DNA from: Pelagibius sp040217155
GTDB taxonomy: Bacteria > Pseudomonadota > Alphaproteobacteria > Kiloniellales > Kiloniellaceae
Assembly (NCBI GenBank): GCA_040217155.1
Contig: JAVJNS010000004.1
Span: 124,001-188,000 of the forward strand
Direction of reading: 5' to 3'
DNA length: 64,000 nucleotides
Shown here: positions 34,182-43,590 of the stretch, one piece after another
How positions within the stretch are numbered: position 1 is the first letter of the stretch
Layout: each line of letters begins with the position of its first letter
Notes under the pieces: model-generated
The model's input: only the letters and a program-made list of their open reading frames with translations
Databases searched by the model: none
What the model was told of the DNA's origin: nothing
Made by a program: the position numbers and the translations under genes

Positions 34182-34200
34182 AACCGTCGCTCAACCGAGC

Positions 34201-35046
34201 TTGCGGGTCGAGTTGCGCAGGGTCAGCGACAAGGGAATACGGACGATCCGGGCCGATTCGCGCGCCGCCGACGTGGCGGTCTTGCTCTTTGCCGTGGCCA
34301 TCTTCGGGCCATTGACCAATCTGGTGCTGTGGACGGTCGCCGAGCAGTGGTACTTTCCCCACACCTTCCCGGCGCGCTACGGCCTGGCGTTCTGGGAGCG
34401 TGTCTTCCGCCCGACGGGCAACGCCTTCGAGGCGCTTCAATACAGCGTCGGCATCGCGATCCTCACGGTGTTCTTTTGCTCCCTCCTGGCGATCCCCGCC
34501 GGCTACGCCCTGGCGCGCCTGGCGCTGCCCGCAAGGTCTTTGATCCTGCTCATCTTCTTGCTGCCACAAGCCTTCCCGAACATCCCCGTGCACATCAATA
34601 CTGCGCGCATCTTCTACGAACTGAACCTGCACGGCACCGTGCCCGGCGTGACCCTGGTGCACACCCTGCACGGCATGGTCTACGCCGTCTGGATCGCGAC
34701 CGCCGCATTCAGCGCCGTCGACCGTTCCCTCGAGGAGGCGGCACGCGACATCGGCGCCGGGCCAATTCGGACCTTCTTCACGATCACGCTGCCCGGCGCC
34801 CTGCCCGGACTGATCGCCAGCAGCATATTCGTATTTCTGGAGTCGCTCGACGAGTTCACCGGAACGTATTTCGTCGGCGCGCCGGAGATCATCACCCTGC
34901 CGATGTTGATGTTCCGTGCCGGCATGGAGGGCAACTACCAGGTCGCTTCCATCACGGCACTGGTCCTGCTGGTTCCCTCGATCCTCTTTATGCTGGTCGT
35001 GGAGCGCTTCCTGCGCGCCGATGTCCTGGCGGGGGTGGGGCGCTGA
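34201..35046 (+). CDS. ABC transporter permease (PotC/2-aminoethylphosphonate type), without visible partners
   Basis: About 281 residues with six hydrophobic helices. The cytoplasmic EAA loop reads LEEAARDIGAGPIRTFFTIT followed by LPGALPGLIASSIFVFLESL, as in polyamine, iron or phosphonate permeases of the second-permease type. No in-frame ATG precedes the first helix; TTG codons at 34201 and 34213 are the candidates and neither has a strong ribosome-binding site. No cognate ATPase, first permease or binding protein lies nearby, so it is either orphaned or partnered elsewhere. The N-terminus looks complete. Confidence 0.78.
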   Translation: MRVELRRVSDKGIRTIRADSRAADVAVLLFAVAIFGPLTNLVLWTVAEQWYFPHTFPARYGLAFWERVFRPTGNAFEALQYSVGIAILTVFFCSLLAIPAGYALARLALPARSLILLIFLLPQAFPNIPVHINTARIFYELNLHGTVPGVTLVHTLHGMVYAVWIATAAFSAVDRSLEEAARDIGAGPIRTFFTITLPGALPGLIASSIFVFLESLDEFTGTYFVGAPEIITLPMLMFRAGMEGNYQVASITALVLLVPSILFMLVVERFLRADVLAGVGR

Positions 35047-35051
35047 TCGAA

Positions 35052-35888
35052 ATGCAGATACTCATCCTCGGCTCCGGCTCCGCGAGCGACCCCAGCTTGC
35101 CAAATTCCTCGGTTGTCGTGACCTGTGGCGACGCCCGCATCATGATCGACTGCGGCTACAGCGTTGCCCGCGAAGCCATCTCGACATTCCGCGACCCCGA
35201 CGCGGTGGACGCCCTGGTGTTCACGCACCATCATCCGGACCACTGTTACGGCTTCGTTCCGACCATGATCGCCTGGTCAGATGCCGGTCGCCGCAAGCCG
35301 TTGACCGTGGCGACGACGGAGTGGGGCCGGCACCAGCTCCTGGAACTGCAGCGTCTTGGGCTGGGTTCTTCCTGGAGGCCCGGCTTCGACTACGACTGGC
35401 GCACGGTTCCGCAGCCGCTGGCCCTGGGATCCGCGCGCCTCAGCTTCGCGCCGACCGACCACACCGTCCCCAATTTTGCCGTCCGCATCGAGAATGACGG
35501 CAGGGTCTTCGCTTACAGCGGCGATAGACGGCCGACGCCTCAGTCGCGCGGACTCTATGCAGGCGCCAATTTGCTGATGCACGAGTGCTATACGCTGTCC
35601 CCGCTGCCCGACGAGTTTGGCCACTGTTCGTTTGACACCTGTGCGGAACTGTCGCGTACGCTCTCGCCCGACCGGATGCTGGTTTATCACATGCGGGAAG
35701 ACCAGAAGCCGCTGGTCGCCGCCGCCGCCGCCGACCTGCCGAGAATGGCGGCGGCAGTGACCGGCTCGGTCATCACGGTGCCCGGTGGGAATTCCAGTCT
35801 CGCCGCGCGAGACGGAGACGGGTCATCCGGCGGCGCCGCTTCCGACGATCCTGAAAAGCGAAGTTCACCTTTCGCGAACCCGGCTTAG
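35052..35888 (+). CDS. Metallo-beta-lactamase-fold hydrolase, RNase Z/PhnP-like
   Basis: A 278-residue protein starting MQILILGSGSASDPSLPNSS, 5 bases after the permease gene. The metal motif FTHHHPDHCYGF, then SFAPTDHTVPNFAVRIE, AYSGDRRPT and a C-terminal VYHMRED supply the usual ligands of the RNase Z/PhnP branch. PhnP opens cyclic ribose phosphates made during phosphonate use, and the neighbouring permease resembles phosphonate permeases, so a phosphodiester substrate is a reasonable inference. The last 40 residues are low-complexity. Confidence 0.83.
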   Translation: MQILILGSGSASDPSLPNSSVVVTCGDARIMIDCGYSVAREAISTFRDPDAVDALVFTHHHPDHCYGFVPTMIAWSDAGRRKPLTVATTEWGRHQLLELQRLGLGSSWRPGFDYDWRTVPQPLALGSARLSFAPTDHTVPNFAVRIENDGRVFAYSGDRRPTPQSRGLYAGANLLMHECYTLSPLPDEFGHCSFDTCAELSRTLSPDRMLVYHMREDQKPLVAAAAADLPRMAAAVTGSVITVPGGNSSLAARDGDGSSGGAASDDPEKRSSPFANPA

Positions 35889-35914
35889 GTTCCGGCGCGG
35901 CTCGCCGGAACCGT

Positions 35915-36334
35915 CTACTGCCGCGCCTCGGCCAGCAGGGTCATGATGTGATCGTAGAGCAGATCGTTCTGCTCGGCGGCCTGGGTGATCGAGTTGTACT
36001 CCTCAACTGTCAGGCCCTGCCCCTCGATCTCACCGATCATCTCGTCGGTTGCCTGACGTGTCATACTCTCGATCTCTTCGGCGGTCTCGGCCTGGCTGAG
36101 CTTCGGCTGCCAGGCGTCGTCCACTCGTTGAACGTTGTTTACCGCTGCGGCATAGGATTCGAGCTTGGCCTGGCTGAAGCCGCCAATTTCGGCCTGCGCG
36201 AGCTGCCCTCCGGCGCCGGGCAGAGCATTCGCGGCTTGCCCGGCCACGGCGCCCGCAGGCACGGCGCCCGCCGCCACGGCGACCGGCACGGCCAGGACAG
36301 CCAGGCGGCGGACAAGGGAGATGAAATGCAACAT
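35915..36334 (-). CDS. DUF4168-domain exported protein
   Basis: A 139-residue protein with a signal peptide (VRRLAVLAVPVAVAAGAVP). Its mature part is a helical DUF4168 domain: GGFSQAKLESYAAAVNNVQR, ETAEEIESMTRQATDEMIGE and GLTVEEYNSITQAAEQNDLL. The start is MLHFISLVRR; 54 upstream open codons are Arg-rich and rejected. DUF4168 proteins are periplasmic and functionally unknown. Convergent with the metallo-beta-lactamase gene. Confidence 0.85.
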   Translation of the reverse strand: MLHFISLVRRLAVLAVPVAVAAGAVPAGAVAGQAANALPGAGGQLAQAEIGGFSQAKLESYAAAVNNVQRVDDAWQPKLSQAETAEEIESMTRQATDEMIGEIEGQGLTVEEYNSITQAAEQNDLLYDHIMTLLAEARQ

Positions 36335-36670
36335 GGTCGACCTTCCTTCCACTGGATAACGCTCCTCTGTGCGGGTCCGGCGCAGGGCGCGGGGCCTCGC
36401 GGGTCTCTCCAGTCGACGCGGCGCTCTGCGGCCTATTCCTCGGCGCACGGAAATGTCACGCGGGTACGGCGGTATGGCCGGTGCAGGCGCCGCCAACCCG
36501 CGAGACCGAGCCTCCTAAAACAATCATTTGTGAGGAGACACTGCCCCGTGAAAGGCTTATCATCTAATCGAAACGTTAAGGTCTCGGCGCCCTCGCGGCC
36601 GGCGACCGGTTCTGGCGTCCCACCCGCAGGGACCGTGGCCACTTTATCCAGTGACACGTGAGGGAGCGCT

Positions 36671-37537
36671 ATGGATACCATCCGCAACCCTATTGAATGG
36701 GGCATGGACAAGCTGAGGGAGGCCGGCGCCGCCGTCGAAGTGGCGGGCGGCTCCATCCAAGGCGAGGAAACCGCCCGGACGGCGGCGGGGCCGGAGATCA
36801 GACGCATCGCCTTTGGCGACCTGCGTGACGCCCTGGCCAAGGGCATCGAAGACTTCGGCGTCTACCGCACCGACGTCATGTTCCTCTGCATTATCTACCC
36901 GGTCGTCAGCGTCGTTCTGATCCACGCCGCCTTCAACCAAGGCATGCTGGCGCTGCTGTTTCCCCTGGCTTCCGGCTTCGCGCTGGTGGGACCCGTGGCG
37001 GCCATCGGACTCTACGAGATGAGCCGGCGGCGCGAGCGCGGCCTCGATGCCAGCTGGGCCGATGCCTTCGGCATGGTGCGCGCGCCCTTCTTCGGTCCCG
37101 TCGCGGTCCTCGGCCTCGTCCTGCTCGGGCTGTTCCTGTTGTGGCTGGCCGCCGCCCAGATCATTTATCTGGCGACCCTGGGGCCGCAGCCGCCGGCCTC
37201 TATCGGGATCTTCATCTCCGACGTGCTGACCACCTCGGCGGGCTGGACCATGATCGTCCTCGGCATGGGAGTCGGCTTCGTCTTCGCGGTCATCGTGCTG
37301 GCCATCAGCGTCGTCTCCTTCCCGTTGCTGATCGACCGGCCGGTCGGTGTCGTCCAGGCCGTCAGCACCTCGCTGCGCGCCGTCGTGGCCAATCCGGGCC
37401 CAATGGCCGCCTGGGGTGTGATCGTCGCCGTCGGCTTGGTGATCGGCTCGGTTCCGGCCTTCCTCGGCCTCATCATCGTGCTGCCGGTGCTCGGCCACGC
37501 CACCTGGCATCTCTATCGCAAGGTGGTCGCGGACTGA
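36671..37537 (+). CDS. DUF2189-family inner-membrane protein
   Basis: A 288-residue membrane protein. After a soluble 65-residue N-terminal part come about six helices, among them IIYPVVSVVLIHAAFNQGML, LVGPVAAIGLYEMSRRRERG, VLGLVLLGLFLLWLAAAQII and VIVLAISVVSFPLLIDRPVG. The GLYEMSRRRERG and SFPLLIDRPVG segments are the conserved DUF2189 parts, the latter followed by AVSTSLRAVVANPGPMAAWG. A GAGGGAG ribosome-binding site precedes the ATG. Function is unknown. It follows a 330-base gap with no other gene. Confidence 0.85.
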   Translation: MDTIRNPIEWGMDKLREAGAAVEVAGGSIQGEETARTAAGPEIRRIAFGDLRDALAKGIEDFGVYRTDVMFLCIIYPVVSVVLIHAAFNQGMLALLFPLASGFALVGPVAAIGLYEMSRRRERGLDASWADAFGMVRAPFFGPVAVLGLVLLGLFLLWLAAAQIIYLATLGPQPPASIGIFISDVLTTSAGWTMIVLGMGVGFVFAVIVLAISVVSFPLLIDRPVGVVQAVSTSLRAVVANPGPMAAWGVIVAVGLVIGSVPAFLGLIIVLPVLGHATWHLYRKVVAD

Positions 37538-37552
37538 GGAAACAGAGAACCG

Positions 37553-37801
37553 CTAACCCGCCTTGCGCGCCGCGCGGCCGTGTCGCTTCAGGTAGCCGAG
37601 GCCAGCCGGCGTGACGTCGACCAGGGCCTCTCCGCCAGCGCCCGCCTGCCGCGCGACGAGACCGCGGTCCACCGCATCCTCCCACACCGGCAGGCGCGGG
37701 CAGGAGGTGCGCCAGGCGTCCATCACCTCGGCATAGGGCCGCGGCCGCCGAGCCACCCACTCCACCAGATCGAGGATCAGCGGTTCGTGTTTTTCGGCCA
37801 T
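37553..37801 (-). CDS. Small winged-helix-like protein of unknown function
   Basis: An 82-residue protein. LILDLVEWVARRPRPYAEVM, AWRTSCPRLPVWEDAVDRGL and EALVDVTPAGLGYLKRHG follow the pattern of a compact winged-helix fold such as the C-terminal part of short transcription-factor-like proteins. There is no membrane segment. It is convergent with the DUF2189 gene and divergent from the helicase gene. Composition and codon use match real genes around it. A DNA-binding role is only suggested by the fold guess. Confidence 0.7.
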   Translation of the reverse strand: MAEKHEPLILDLVEWVARRPRPYAEVMDAWRTSCPRLPVWEDAVDRGLVARQAGAGGEALVDVTPAGLGYLKRHGRAARKAG

Positions 37802-38127
37802 GGTTGAGCCTCCATAAAAACTGCGACGACATTATTATATCAGGATTTTTCCCGGCATTCCGCCCTTTCTCATCAATTTATGTGCAATGCAGCATAACTC
37901 TGCTTGACTTTAATCCTGAAAAGGCGCATCTAGCGCTCAACGATATCTCGCGATCGCGCGAAGGGCTGCCTCCCTCAAGAAACAGGGGCGTCGCAGCCCC
38001 TCATCCCGAGAACCATCTCCCCTATAGATTTCCGTTTGCTCCAGGTGCGCGTGGATGACGGCAACGCGCTCCCCGGCGTCTTGACGTGTCTGAGTGACAC
38101 CGCGCCCGGCGCAGAAGGACTCTGTTC
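37802..38127. other. Long AT-richer leader upstream of the RhlE-like helicase gene
   Basis: A 326-base gap with markedly lower GC content. A TTGACT hexamer at 37904-37909 could be a -35 element, with a poor -10 (CATCTA) 17 bases on. A small hairpin, AGGGGC/GCCCCT, lies at 37984-38001. RNA-helicase genes often have long leaders with cold-responsive structure, and this region would fit, but the sequence does not prove it. No gene seen. Confidence 0.4.
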
Positions 38128-39591
38128 GTGAATACCAGTACCGATACGACTCTTATTGAAACCCCCGCTTTCGCCGACCTCGGCCTGGCCGAGCCCCTGC
38201 TCCGCGCCCTGACGGCGGCGAACTACACCACCCCGACGCCGATTCAGGCACAGGCCATTCCGGCACTGCTCAAGGGCCGCGACATGCTGGGCCTGGCCCA
38301 GACCGGCACCGGCAAGACCGCGGCTTTCGCGCTGCCGATCCTGCAGCATCTATCAGAGCGGCAGGAGCATCTGACGCCGAAGTCCGCGCGCGTGCTGATT
38401 CTGGCGCCGACCCGTGAGCTGGCGGTGCAGATCAGCGACGCCGTGAAGACCTATGGCCGCAACCTGCGCCTGCGCCACGCCGTCGTCCTCGGCGGCGTTT
38501 CCCAGGGCCCGCAGGTGCGCGCCCTGTCGCGCGGCGTCGACATCCTGATCGCCACGCCGGGCCGCCTCATGGACCTGCTGAACCAGCGCCACCTGCGCCT
38601 CGACAAGGTCTCCCACCTGGTTCTCGACGAAGCCGACCGCATGCTCGACATGGGCTTCATCCGCGACGTGCGCAAGATCGTCGCCGCCGTGCCGGCGCGC
38701 CGCCAGTCGCTGCTGTTCTCGGCCACCATGCCGCCGGAGGTGGCCAAGCTGGCCGCCGAACTGCTGCACAATCCCGAGCGCGTCGAGGTCACCCCTCAGA
38801 AGATCACCGTCGAGCGCATCGAGCAGTCGGTGCACCATGTCTCGGCGGCCGACAAGCGCATGCTGCTTGAGAACCTGCTGGCGGACCCGGCGATGAAGCG
38901 CGTGATCGTCTTCACCCGCACCAAGCATCGCGCCAACCGCGTCGCCGAGCAGCTGGAGAAAGCGGGCATTTCCTCCGACGCCATCCACGGCAACAAGTCG
39001 CAGAACGCGCGCCAGCGCGCCCTCGACGCGTTCCGCAAGGGACGCGCCAGGGTGCTGGTCGCCACCGACATCGCCGCGCGCGGCATCGATGTCTCCGGCG
39101 TCACTCATGTCATCAACTACGAGCTGCCCAACGAGCCGGAAAGCTACGTCCACCGCATCGGCCGCACCGCGCGCGCCGGCAACGAGGGCGCGGCGATTTC
39201 GTTCTGCGATTCCAGCGAGCGCTCCTATCTGCGCGACATCGAACGCCTGATCAAGCAGCGTCTGGCCATCATCGGCGAGGCGCCGGCCAACGACGACTAC
39301 TCGGGCGCGCGTCCGGGACAGCGTCCGGGCCAGAAGCAGACGCGCCGCCCCAACCGCGGCCCGCGTCCGGCGAACAAAGCCGGCGCCGCCAAGAACGGAG
39401 AAAACCGGAACGGCGCCAAGAAAGCCGGGCAGAAAAAGCGCAGCTACAAGGGTCTCGAGTCCGGCGGCGCATCCGCGAAGTCCGGCCAGGGCGATGGCAG
39501 CGGTAACGGCGGCCAACGGCCTTTCAAGGGCCGGCGCCGCAACGACAGCCGCCGCTCGGGCGAAGGTTCGGGGCGTTCCCACGCGGCCTGA
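38128..39591 (+). CDS. DEAD-box RNA helicase, RhlE-type
   Basis: A 487-residue ATP-dependent RNA helicase. The Q motif (TPTPIQAQAIPALL), motif I (AQTGTGKTAAF), Ia (PTRELAVQI), II (DEADRMLDMGF), III (SAT), IV (IVFTRTKHRANRV), V (ATDIAARGIDVSGV) and VI (HRIGRTARAG) are all intact in order. The C-terminal tail of about 90 residues is rich in Lys, Arg, Gly, Asn and Gln and likely binds RNA. It starts with a GTG codon read as Met (MNTSTDTTL). A 10-base-pair hairpin follows the stop. Role: remodelling of RNA in ribosome assembly or cold adaptation. Confidence 0.94.
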   Translation: MNTSTDTTLIETPAFADLGLAEPLLRALTAANYTTPTPIQAQAIPALLKGRDMLGLAQTGTGKTAAFALPILQHLSERQEHLTPKSARVLILAPTRELAVQISDAVKTYGRNLRLRHAVVLGGVSQGPQVRALSRGVDILIATPGRLMDLLNQRHLRLDKVSHLVLDEADRMLDMGFIRDVRKIVAAVPARRQSLLFSATMPPEVAKLAAELLHNPERVEVTPQKITVERIEQSVHHVSAADKRMLLENLLADPAMKRVIVFTRTKHRANRVAEQLEKAGISSDAIHGNKSQNARQRALDAFRKGRARVLVATDIAARGIDVSGVTHVINYELPNEPESYVHRIGRTARAGNEGAAISFCDSSERSYLRDIERLIKQRLAIIGEAPANDDYSGARPGQRPGQKQTRRPNRGPRPANKAGAAKNGENRNGAKKAGQKKRSYKGLESGGASAKSGQGDGSGNGGQRPFKGRRRNDSRRSGEGSGRSHAA

Positions 39592-39624
39592 CACAGCTCT
39601 TTTCTTCGCGAAATTCCGACTGCT

Positions 39625-39649
39625 CGAAGGCCCCTGCACGGGGCCTTCG
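39625..39649 (+). terminator. Stem-loop terminator of the RhlE-type gene
   Basis: CGAAGGCCCC and GGGGCCTTCG form a perfect 10-base-pair stem around a 5-base loop (TGCAC), 34 bases after the helicase stop. No T run follows, as is common in GC-rich alphaproteobacteria. Confidence 0.75.
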
Positions 39650-39831
39650 GCGCGTCTGCCGTCCGCCTTAACCATGCAAGGCCAAAGCCCCTGCGGGCTT
39701 CGGCGACGGCCGCCCCGCACCGCCCTCGGCATTGGCGAAATCTACAATTCAAGATAGAATGGAGACGTCGACCGTGAGCGGGATAAGCCGCGGCGTCACA
39801 GGGTTGGTAGACAACAGGGAAGCCAAAGGCC

Positions 39832-42081
39832 ATGTCCTCCCAACGCCACTTCACAGCGGCGGCGCTGGCGGCGCTGCTGCTCACCACGGCGGCGCCATCC
39901 GTTGCCGCGGGCGGTGCGGCACAGGATGACGCAGCAGCGACCTGCGCGGAGGGCGCCGGCGCGCTCACCATCGATCTCTACAATGTCGCGCTCGACAGCT
40001 TGAGCGAATGCCTTGCGCTGCCGGATCTCACCAGGCCCCAGCGCGTCGAGGCGCTGGCCCTGCGGGGCGATGCCCATGCCGCCCTCGACGCCTTCGGCGA
40101 CGCCGTTGCGGACTTCAGCGCGGCACTGGACCTCGGCGGCCTCGACGTCAACCTGCTGATCGCGCGCGGCCGTGCCAGGTTCTATGGCGACGAAAACGAA
40201 GCCGCCCTCGCCGACTTCGACCGCGCGATCTCACTGGATCCGGGGAACCCGGAAGCCTTCTATTTCCGCGGGCTGACCTTCACCGAGCTGAACGACTATC
40301 ATCAGGCCGTGGTCGCCTTGGCCAAGACCATCGAGCTCGACCCGAAGTCGGTCGACGCCTTCTACTATCGGGCACGCAACCTGGCCGCCATGGGACGCTT
40401 CGAGGAAGCCATCGCCGACTTCGACAAGGCGATCGAGCTCAACCCCTTTGACGGCTGGGCCTTCATCGGACGCGGCGACGCCTTCCTGGACCAGGGCGAC
40501 CCTGCGCGCGCGATCCGCGACTTCGAGCAGATGATCGTCATCGATCCCCAGGATCCGGCGGGTTTCACCCGGCGCGCCGACGCCCTGATGGCGATGAACC
40601 GCCCGGATGAGGCCATCCGAGACATCGAAGCGGCCATGCGCCTCGAACCCGACGTCGCCGACCACTACGTTCAACGCGGCATCGCGCTGCTGGACAAGCG
40701 GCTTTACGAGCGGGCCAACGAAGACTTCCACAGGGCCCTGAAGATCGACCCGGAAAATTCCTGGGCGTACAACAATCTCGGCAACAGCTTCTTCGAGCGG
40801 CGCCGCTATGCCGAGGCAGTTCCGGTCTTCACCCAGGCCTTGGATGTCGACCCGGACTATGGCATCGCGCTGTTCAACCGCGGCCTCTCGTACCTGCGCC
40901 TGGAGAACTACGCAGCCGCCATCGCCGATTTTGACCGGGCAGCCGAGCAGATGCCCAAGGACACGGCGACACTCTATATGCGTGGACGGGCCCACTACTT
41001 CGCCGGGGATGGGGCGGCCGCCCTGGCCGACTTCAACCGCGTGGCCGCGCTCGATCCCAACGACGCCGAGGCTTATGTCGCCCGCGGACTGATCTATCAT
41101 GACCGCCGGGACTACGATACGGCGCTGGCCGACTACGACCGGGCCCTGGCGGCCGATGCAACGATGATCTGGGCCATGAGCCAGAAGGGCCGCGTGCTCA
41201 TCGACCTGCGCCGCTATGAAGAGGCGATCCCCGTCCTGCGTGACGCCGTGGTCGAGGAACCCGACTACGGCATTGCCCACTATCGTCTCGGCAACGCCTA
41301 TTTCCTGCTGCAGGACTACGAGCAGGCGGTCGGCAGCTACGCGCGGGCCGTGGCGTTGGATCCGCAGAACAGCGACTTCCTGCTTCAACGCGGCCGCACC
41401 CTCTACCGGTTGGCGCGTTATGACGACGCCATCGCGGACCTGAGCGCCGTCATCGACTTGGACCCGGACTACCTGGACGCTTTCATCTACCGCGGCCAAG
41501 TCTACAGCGGCAAGCAGCTCTTCGGCCAGGCCATCGCGGACTTCGATCGCGCCGCGGCCCTGGCGCCCAAGAACCCCTGGCCGCTCAACAACCGCGGCCT
41601 GACCCGCGCCGAGCAGGGCGATCTCGAGGCCGCCATCGGCGACTATTCCGCCGCCATCGACCGCGACAAGGGCTACTTCCCCGCCTATCACAACCGTGGC
41701 CTCGCCTATCACGAACTGCGCAACCTCGCCGAGGCGCTGGACGACTTCAACCAGGCCGCCAAATTGCAGCCCAACGACTCCGATGTCTACTTCGCGCGCG
41801 GCGATGTGCACTACGACATGGGCGAGTACGCCCTGGCCATCGACGACTACACCGACGGTCTGAACCTCACGCCCGATGCGCCCTGGGCGCTGTGGTCGCG
41901 CGCGCTCTCCTATGCGCAACTGAACGAGGTGGACTCGGCGCGCGCCGACTTCGACCTCGCCCTCAATATGAGCGACGACGGCGACAGGACGGAGTTGACC
42001 TCGGCCATCTGCGAGGAACTCTACGCCCAGAACCACATCGCCCTCTCCCTGCACTACTGCCGCCGCGCCATCTCGCAATAG
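39832..42081 (+). CDS. Exported tetratricopeptide-repeat protein
   Basis: A 749-residue protein with a Sec signal peptide (SSQRHFTAAALAALLLTTAA, cleavage near SVAAGG). About nineteen consecutive 34-residue TPR units fill the rest. Each shows the A-x-A-D-F-D-R-A-I-x-L-D-P signature, for example EAALADFDRAISLDPGNPEA, EEAIADFDKAIELNP and FGQAIADFDRAAALAPKNPW. The C-terminal cap has two cysteines (SAICEELYAQ and LHYCRRAIS). There is no enzyme domain. It probably scaffolds a periplasmic complex; partners are unknown and it has no co-transcribed neighbour. Confidence 0.9.
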   Translation: MSSQRHFTAAALAALLLTTAAPSVAAGGAAQDDAAATCAEGAGALTIDLYNVALDSLSECLALPDLTRPQRVEALALRGDAHAALDAFGDAVADFSAALDLGGLDVNLLIARGRARFYGDENEAALADFDRAISLDPGNPEAFYFRGLTFTELNDYHQAVVALAKTIELDPKSVDAFYYRARNLAAMGRFEEAIADFDKAIELNPFDGWAFIGRGDAFLDQGDPARAIRDFEQMIVIDPQDPAGFTRRADALMAMNRPDEAIRDIEAAMRLEPDVADHYVQRGIALLDKRLYERANEDFHRALKIDPENSWAYNNLGNSFFERRRYAEAVPVFTQALDVDPDYGIALFNRGLSYLRLENYAAAIADFDRAAEQMPKDTATLYMRGRAHYFAGDGAAALADFNRVAALDPNDAEAYVARGLIYHDRRDYDTALADYDRALAADATMIWAMSQKGRVLIDLRRYEEAIPVLRDAVVEEPDYGIAHYRLGNAYFLLQDYEQAVGSYARAVALDPQNSDFLLQRGRTLYRLARYDDAIADLSAVIDLDPDYLDAFIYRGQVYSGKQLFGQAIADFDRAAALAPKNPWPLNNRGLTRAEQGDLEAAIGDYSAAIDRDKGYFPAYHNRGLAYHELRNLAEALDDFNQAAKLQPNDSDVYFARGDVHYDMGEYALAIDDYTDGLNLTPDAPWALWSRALSYAQLNEVDSARADFDLALNMSDDGDRTELTSAICEELYAQNHIALSLHYCRRAISQ

Positions 42082-42256
42082 GCCGTCGTTCAACGAACGC
42101 CGCTACACTGTTTGTCTGAGTCGGTGGAACCGGGACGGACGGCCTGCGATAGGTCCTGAGTCCCGCTGAACCTCATTGATTTTATTTTCAGTCCGCAGCG
42201 CGAAATTGGACTGCTGAAGGGACCGCCGGCCGCATAGACGCGGCTTCTCTTAGTGC

Positions 42257-42555
42257 CTAGAGCGCTTTGCGCCCAATTTGACTCAATTCTGTTTTCGAGC
42301 GGTGCGGCGATCCGTCAGGAGGCAGGCGCCCCCTGAAGTTCCCCGGGCGATGCGGCGCATCGGGCAAGCCTGCCGACGCAGCGGGCGCCCGCCGCTCGCA
42401 AACCCGCCAGGGCCTTTGGGGGCCGGGCGACTTTGCGCCAGTACCGGCGGGCTTTGGCTTGGCCATAGCGCCGCTATGCCCGGCGCCAATTCCTCTTGGT
42501 CCTGACACAAATCCGCTCCGGCAGAATGGTTCAAATTGGGCGCAAAGTGCTCTAG
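42257..42555. mobile_element. MITE-like inverted-repeat element, copy 1 (299 bp)
   Basis: Terminal inverted repeats of about 30 bases begin CTAGAGC and share CTTTGCGCCCAATTTGA at both ends; the right end is the reverse complement with two or three differences. The interior is GC-rich and non-coding. A second copy (182 bp) lies at 62565-62746 with its ends in opposite orientation. The rest of the 42082-42614 gap shows nothing coding. No transposase is in the window, so it would have been moved in trans. No clear target-site duplication is seen. Confidence 0.75.
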
Positions 42556-42614
42556 ACTACCGCGGTCGGAGAGGGCTGGGGTCAAGGCCGATCTGACTAA
42601 GAGGAAGACGAACA

Positions 42615-43586
42615 ATGAGGGCTTTATTGTTTCCCTGCCTGGCAGCCGCGGCCGCCGGGCTGCTGCTGGCGCCTGCCGCCGGCGCGCAAACCGTGAAGAT
42701 CACGCCGCTGGGCAGCCACGCGGGGGAGTTCTGCCGCTTCGACCGCGCCATGGTGCTGGAGGATCCCAACGGCACGCGGGTGCTCTACGACGCCGGACGC
42801 ACGGTGCGCGGCCCGGACGACCCACGCCTCGGCGCCATCGACGCCGTGCTGCTGAGCCATGTGCACGGCGACCACCTGGGCGACCGGCATCAGTCCGGCC
42901 CCAACGCCGGCGCCTGCGGCGACCCCGACGTCTCGACGGTCGTGGTGCCGGTTTCCAACACCGTGCTGATCACGGTGGCCAAACAGGCCAAGCTGGTGGT
43001 CGGTGCCGAAATGGCCTCTTTCTTTGCACAGAAAGTCGAGGCCGCCGGCGGTGACCCCAGTCAGGTTCAACTGGCCCGCTACGGCGGCATGCGCGATGTC
43101 GGTGGTGTGAAAATCTACAGTGTCCCCGCCGTGCATTCCAACGGCCTCAGCCCCGCTTTCCTGGAAGGCCCGCACGCGGAAGCCCTGGCGGAAAGCGGCC
43201 TCACAGCCTACCTCGGCCCGCCGGGAGGCTATGTCGTAGAGTTCACCAACGGCCTGACCGTCTACCTGTCGGGCGATACCGGCCATACCGCTGAACAGGA
43301 CGTGGTGGTGCGCCGCCGCTTCGGCGCCGAGCTGGTGGTCATGAATATCGGCGGCATCTTCACCACCGGCCCGACCGAAGCGGCCTTCGTCATCAACGAA
43401 CTGGTGAAACCGGCGGCGGTCATCGCCTCCCACGCCAACGAGGAAGCCACCTCCGGCGGCAAGGTGAAGGACGGCAGCAAGACGGCGGTCTTTACCGCGG
43501 CCACCAAGGTGCCGGTCTACCCGCCGCTCAGCGATATCACCATGGCCTTCGATGGCAAGGGCAAGTGTGCCGCTGGTTGTCCGTAG
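42615..43586 (+). CDS. Exported metallo-beta-lactamase-fold hydrolase
   Basis: A 323-residue protein with a signal peptide (MRALLFPCLAAAAAGLLLA, cleavage at AGA-QT). The metal motif LLSHVHGDHLGDRH (HxHxDH), a later VPAVHSNGLSP, YLSGDTGHTAEQD and VIASHANEEATSGG match the UPF0173-like branch of the superfamily. Two C-terminal cysteines (GKCAAGCP) may bond in the periplasm. The ATG follows 59 bases after the inverted-repeat element, so the element may influence its promoter. Substrate unknown. Confidence 0.88.
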   Translation: MRALLFPCLAAAAAGLLLAPAAGAQTVKITPLGSHAGEFCRFDRAMVLEDPNGTRVLYDAGRTVRGPDDPRLGAIDAVLLSHVHGDHLGDRHQSGPNAGACGDPDVSTVVVPVSNTVLITVAKQAKLVVGAEMASFFAQKVEAAGGDPSQVQLARYGGMRDVGGVKIYSVPAVHSNGLSPAFLEGPHAEALAESGLTAYLGPPGGYVVEFTNGLTVYLSGDTGHTAEQDVVVRRRFGAELVVMNIGGIFTTGPTEAAFVINELVKPAAVIASHANEEATSGGKVKDGSKTAVFTAATKVPVYPPLSDITMAFDGKGKCAAGCP

Positions 43587-43590
43587 GACT

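Noticed and set aside
34078..34200. Upstream in-frame extension of the ABC permease with an ATG at 34078.
   Set aside because: It lies inside the ParB-like gene in another frame and encodes Arg/Ser/Ala-rich sequence unlike a permease N-terminus.
40231..42093. Long minus-strand open frame opposite the TPR gene with repeating Val/Gly segments.
   Set aside because: The repetition simply mirrors the TPR repeats on the other strand; no signal or family support.
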